NCBI GenBank assembly: GCA_032718475.1
Contig: JAUCBJ010002543.1
Location: forward strand, 1-32,540
DNA length: 32,540 bases
From: Nemertoderma westbladi
Taxonomy: Eukaryota > Xenacoelomorpha > Nemertodermatida > Nemertodermatidae
Direction of reading: 5' to 3'
How positions within the stretch are numbered: position 1 is the first letter of the stretch; every line of letters begins with the position of its first letter. The position numbers were made by a program, and so were the translations under genes. Of the stretch, positions 29,394 through 32,540 are shown piece after piece. The notes under the pieces are model-generated. The model had not been told where the DNA came from. It saw nothing but the letters and a program-made list of their open reading frames with translations, and did not search any database.

Positions 29394-30045
29394 GCAAATT
29401 TTGGTACTAGCACCAAATTTCGTACCCATCACCAAAAACCACAAGTTGGTGATGTCCAGTGCTGTTTTTATTGATTCCATCGGATTCAGGACCCTCATAA
29501 ACCCGTATAACGCAAGAAACAAGGTGATACTATCTACTGATCAATTTTCATATTTTCAAAATTTGGTGCTAGCACCACATTTTGCACCCATATCCGAAAA
29601 ATACAAGTTTGAGATGTCTAGTTCGATAATTATATATTCCATTGCATTCAGAACAGCCATAAACCTCTAAAACGCAAGAAATAAATTCTCACAAGCAATT
29701 TTATCTATTGAATGGATTTTCAAAATTTCGTGCTAGCACCAAAATTTGCACACAGCACCGAAAAATACAAGTTTGATACGCTTGGTGCAACTCGTATATA
29801 TTTCATCGAATTCAGAACCCCAAAACTCCCCAATTGCGTAAAAAACAAGTTTCAAATAATCAATTTACAAAATTGACATATTTCAAAATTTGGTGCTGGC
29901 ACCAAAATTTGGCACCCACCGAAAAAAACAAGTTTAAAATTTCTAAATCAATTTATATGAATTCCATCCAAATTCTAACACCAAAAAACCGGTGTAAATC
30001 AAAAATAGAGATGTTACAATTTATATTTAATGAAATGTAATTTTC
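29394..30045. repeat. Four ~163-bp tandem repeats with internal palindrome
   Basis: Units start at about 29394, 29557, 29721 and 29884 (spacing 163, 164, 163). Each opens with a palindrome of the type AAATTTGGTGCTAGCACC and its mirror. An A-rich CCGAAAAATACAAGTTTG-like block and an ATTCCAT-AATTCAGAACC-like block follow. Degenerate earlier units may lie at about 29130 and 29310. Short frames inside are not genes. Confidence 0.85.
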
Positions 30046-30275
30046 AAAAAACGTCTCAAAAAAAGTGCCAAAAGTAGGGTTAAAAAATGGTGCTATAACT
30101 CGAAAAGTACCCAATATTTTTGAAAGCGGTTTTCATTACTAGGAAGACAATAGATTTTTAGGAAAAGTCAAAAAATGTCAGATTCCCAACTGTGTTTGTT
30201 TCAAAATTATAATAAAAAAACCACGGGAGGGGTCATATTGACCCCCCCCCCCCCCCCCCGGGTTTAATAGGTTAA

Positions 30276-31129
30276 ATAAACTGCGTAAAGAACCACATTT
30301 ATTAGTGTCTTACGACAATATTATAAAGGAACAACTGAAACGCGGATTTATAGAATGAGTAGAAAGCTGTGATAAATTTAGAACTGGTGCAATCGATTCT
30401 GTTAGAATACATTATTTAGCCCATCACAGTGGATTGAAACCTACTTCTACTACCACACTACTTAGAATGGTTTTTGATTGTTCTTTTAAATCCGGTAATA
30501 AACCAAGTTTAAATGATTGTTTATTTTCTGGTCCGTCTATGAATCAATTATTGTGTGATTTATTATTACGTTTTAGAATTAACGAGTTTTGTGCAATTTC
30601 TGATATAGAGAAAGCATTTTTGCAAGTAGGTTTGGACAAGGCTGATCGTGACGTAACTAGATTTTTATGGTTAGAAAACCCTAATGATTCTAATAGTGTT
30701 GCTATTTTTTTCTTCAAAGTTGTTATATTCTGCGCAACTTGCGGCCAGATTTTATTGAACGCCACCGTGCGTCATCATTAGGAACAGTATTCTTTACCAG
30801 TAGCTATTGAGATAATAAACAATATTTATTTAGATAATTTACAGTGCACAAAAGATAATGAAGATAGTCTCATTACATTTTATAATGAGAGTAAACGGTT
30901 ATTATGTAAAGGTGGATTTTCATTGCGTGAATGGGTGACAAATTCTCCTAAACTACGAGACATTATTAAAGATAAAGGTGATGGACAGAAAGTTGAGAAA
31001 GCCAAAATTTCATATATAGGTATGAATAATTGGTGTAGTTTACAAGATACTTTGAGTTATAATAAGAGCGATATAATCTCACCATCCCCTGAATTTCTAA
31101 CTAAACGAGTTGTAGCTAGTTTATCATAG
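30276..31129 (+). pseudogene. BEL/Pao element 3: reverse transcriptase
   Basis: One phase throughout, interrupted only by TGA at 30356-30358, TAG at 30779-30781 and TAG at 31127-31129. Landmarks in order: RIHYLAHHSG, LLRMVFDCSFKSGNKPSLND (the BEL RVVFDAS-SLND block), CLFSGPSMNQLL, motif A ISDIEKAFLQV (about 30598-30630), TRFLWLEN, and motif C YLDN at 30827-30838. KVEKAKISYIGMNNW follows. The core is less frameshifted than in elements 1 and 2. All three stops could have arisen by single C-to-T or G-to-A changes. Confidence 0.92.
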
Positions 31130-31531
31130 AAAGTTTTCAACCCGTTTGGCTTTTTATTACCTGTTACAATTCGTGCCCGAATGTTTGTTCAACGTTTATG
31201 GAAACTTAAAATTGACTGGGATTCCGTTATCCCGGAAGTACAGATTTCTGATTGGTTTAAAATTGTATCAGATTTAAACTCAGTAACTGATTTTACATTC
31301 CTACGTCAGTTACCATTAACTAACAGTACAATTTTTCATTGTTTTTCTGATGCTTCAAAGAAAGCTTATGGTGTAGTAGTGTATATGGTTAATGAGAATG
31401 GTTCTCATTTGGTATCTGCTAGAGCTAGAGTAGCTCCAGTACAGACTCCTTCATTGCCACAGATTGAGTTAACAGCCCTTACGGTAGAAGCTAGACTTTT
31501 AAGTTACATTGTAAACCAATATTCAATAGAG
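31130..31531 (+). pseudogene. BEL/Pao element 3: RNase H, first part, cut by a MITE
   Basis: In phase with RT: KVFNPFGFLLPV (junction block), then FHCFSDASKKAYGVVVYMV (first catalytic Asp) and PQIELTALTVEARLL (second acidic residue). The frame runs into a hAT-type MITE at 31540, just before the expected third Asp. Confidence 0.9.
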
Positions 31532-31539
31532 TTCAATAT

Positions 31540-32398
31540 TAGGGTGGTGCGTTTTTTACTTTTTTCGATTTCATTGTTCTACCGGTGCACAAAAGTTGCC
31601 AAATGGTAAAAAAATGAGGCAAAAAAAAATTCTTTAAATTTCGTCTATATCTTCACGGATCCCAAGAGGGTTTAAATTTTGTGCCATCGCGATGTACTAT
31701 AATGAAATTTATAACAAACAATATAACACATTGATGAAAGATCAATGACTCAAAAAAGAACTTCCTGCATGCATCAAATGTCATCAAATGGGTCCAAACT
31801 TAGTTAGATACCAAAATTTTACTTTTTGGATCAAGGGAACTAGTGCCACAGGCACGTGGCCAGAACCTACCATTTGGTGCAAGTGATGGCCAATTTCTCA
31901 ATTTTCGCGATGGCCAACTTTGAGTTCTCTTACTGCATTCATATTATGCTCATTAGAACCGCAATGGCCGGTAGACAATTTCAAAACCAACGTAGAGCGA
32001 ATAGTTCTTGAGATATCGCAGAAAATGTGAAGTCCGGCACAAGTCTACATTACCGACTTGACTTGACAAATACACTAAAAATTATATTTTGAATTATCTC
32101 AAGGAATCACGAATAGACACGAATTTTGGTATCTAACTAAGTTTGGACCCATTTGATGACATTTGAGGCATGCAGGAAGTTCTTTTTTGAGTCATTGATC
32201 TTTCATCAATGTGTTATATTGTTATAAATTTCATTATGGTGCATCGCAATGGCACCAAAATTTCAACCTTCTTGGGATCCGTGAAGATATAGACGAAATT
32301 GAAAGAAATTTTTTTTGCCTTATTTTTTTACCATTTGGCAACTTTTGTGCACCGGTAGAACAATGAAATCGAAAAAAAGTAAAAAACGCACCGCCCTA
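31540..32398. mobile_element. hAT-type MITE with 8-bp target duplication
   Basis: 859 bases. Perfect 8-bp target duplication TTCAATAT at 31532-31539 and 32399-32406. Ends TAGGGTGGTGCG and CGCACCGCCCTA are near-exact inverted repeats, and the inverted similarity extends about 260-280 bases inward on each side (31540-31815 with 32125-32398). The 8-bp duplication and TAGGG ends fit the hAT superfamily. There is no ORF, so it depended on a transposase encoded elsewhere. The two arms differ at scattered positions, so the element is not very recent. Confidence 0.9.
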
Positions 32399-32406
32399 TT
32401 CAATAT

Positions 32407-32540
32407 AGGCCATTTATACTTGTGGTCAGATAGATAGTAGAAGGTCAGATAGTTGACACTGTATTGGATACACAACACACAGACCATACTGACAAACCTT
32501 ATGTAAATAAACGTGTGAAAGCTTTTACCTTCAAGTTATT
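32407..32540 (+). pseudogene. BEL/Pao element 3: RNase H continuation right of the MITE
   Basis: Directly after the right target duplication, HLYLWSD (about 32410-32431) is the third-Asp motif of RNase H in the phase expected from the left side. A stop follows at 32435-32437 and later sequence is not recognisable as coding. The rest of pol would lie outside the window if present. Confidence 0.7.

Larger units (their letters stand above)
28849..30275. mobile_element. piggyBac-type non-autonomous element with TTAA target duplication
   Basis: TTAA at 28849-28852 and at 30272-30275. Inside these the ends are similar inverted repeats: CCCTCCTATTAGTACCGGG on the left, CCTATTAAACCCGGG read inward on the right. 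Both ends contain GGGGTCATATTGACCCC next to long G or C runs, a subterminal motif I associate with piggyBac relatives. The interior has no transposase, only four ~163-bp tandem repeats. The BEL 3 coding frame resumes immediately after the right TTAA in the phase it had before the left one, confirming a clean TTAA insertion. Confidence 0.8.

Noticed and set aside
29365-30040. Two ORFs of 101 and 68 codons
   Set aside because: They follow the 163-bp repeat units and their similarity to each other reflects the tandem repeat, not protein selection.
1-32540. tRNA or rRNA genes
   Set aside because: No cloverleaf with conserved A and B boxes and no rRNA-like stretch was noticed by eye; a tRNAscan-SE run would settle it.

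Overview
The window is intron-rich, gene-poor animal DNA, most likely from an invertebrate, packed with decayed and nested transposable elements. No bacterial gene organisation is present. The clearest host sequence is one 123-bp exon on the minus strand (7946-8068). It has AG/GT splice borders and encodes a single six-cysteine calcium-binding EGF-like module. Almost all other recognisable coding sequence comes from retrotransposons, and every copy is broken by stops and frameshifts.

Layout. (1) 1-5700, plus strand: BEL/Pao LTR-retrotransposon 1, with gag, zinc knuckle, aspartic protease, RT, RNase H and the integrase zinc-binding region; the integrase core is missing. (2) 5701-6602: non-coding spacer with two very strong hairpins and an LTR-like block. 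(3) 6603-7858, plus strand: copy A of an unrecognised family, here called X, identified by a cluster of zinc knuckles. (4) 7859-10263: intron end, EGF exon and AT-rich non-coding DNA. (5) 10264-10995: 5'-truncated non-LTR retrotransposon between 23-bp direct repeats. (6) 11011-15947, minus strand: X copy B, a compact set of ORFs including a probable DEDD-type 3'-5' exonuclease followed by two zinc knuckles and a basic tail. It ends in a polypurine tract and an LTR (11011-11752). (7) 15948-17798: AT-rich spacer with two ~140-bp direct repeats. (8) 17799-26539, minus strand: BEL/Pao element 2, with every domain from gag to the C-terminal integrase domain. Its gag is split by a 1119-bp solo LTR (23753-24871) with a perfect 5-bp target duplication. 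This LTR belongs to the same family as the LTR at 11011-11752. (9) 26540-27221: degraded, with a minus-strand ORF fragment. (10) 27222-32540, plus strand: BEL/Pao element 3, interrupted by a piggyBac-type non-autonomous element at a TTAA site and by a hAT-type MITE with an 8-bp target duplication.

The three BEL/Pao elements would each have encoded a particle protein (gag), protease, RT/RNase H and integrase for copy-and-paste mobility; none looks functional now. The most interesting pattern is family X. Both copies lie directly downstream of a BEL pol on the same strand. X combines an exonuclease-like domain with retroviral-type zinc knuckles and an LTR, but has no RT of its own. It may be a non-autonomous LTR element with captured genes, or an extra 3' module of a BEL lineage. 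No database search was possible, so family names rest on motifs read by eye.
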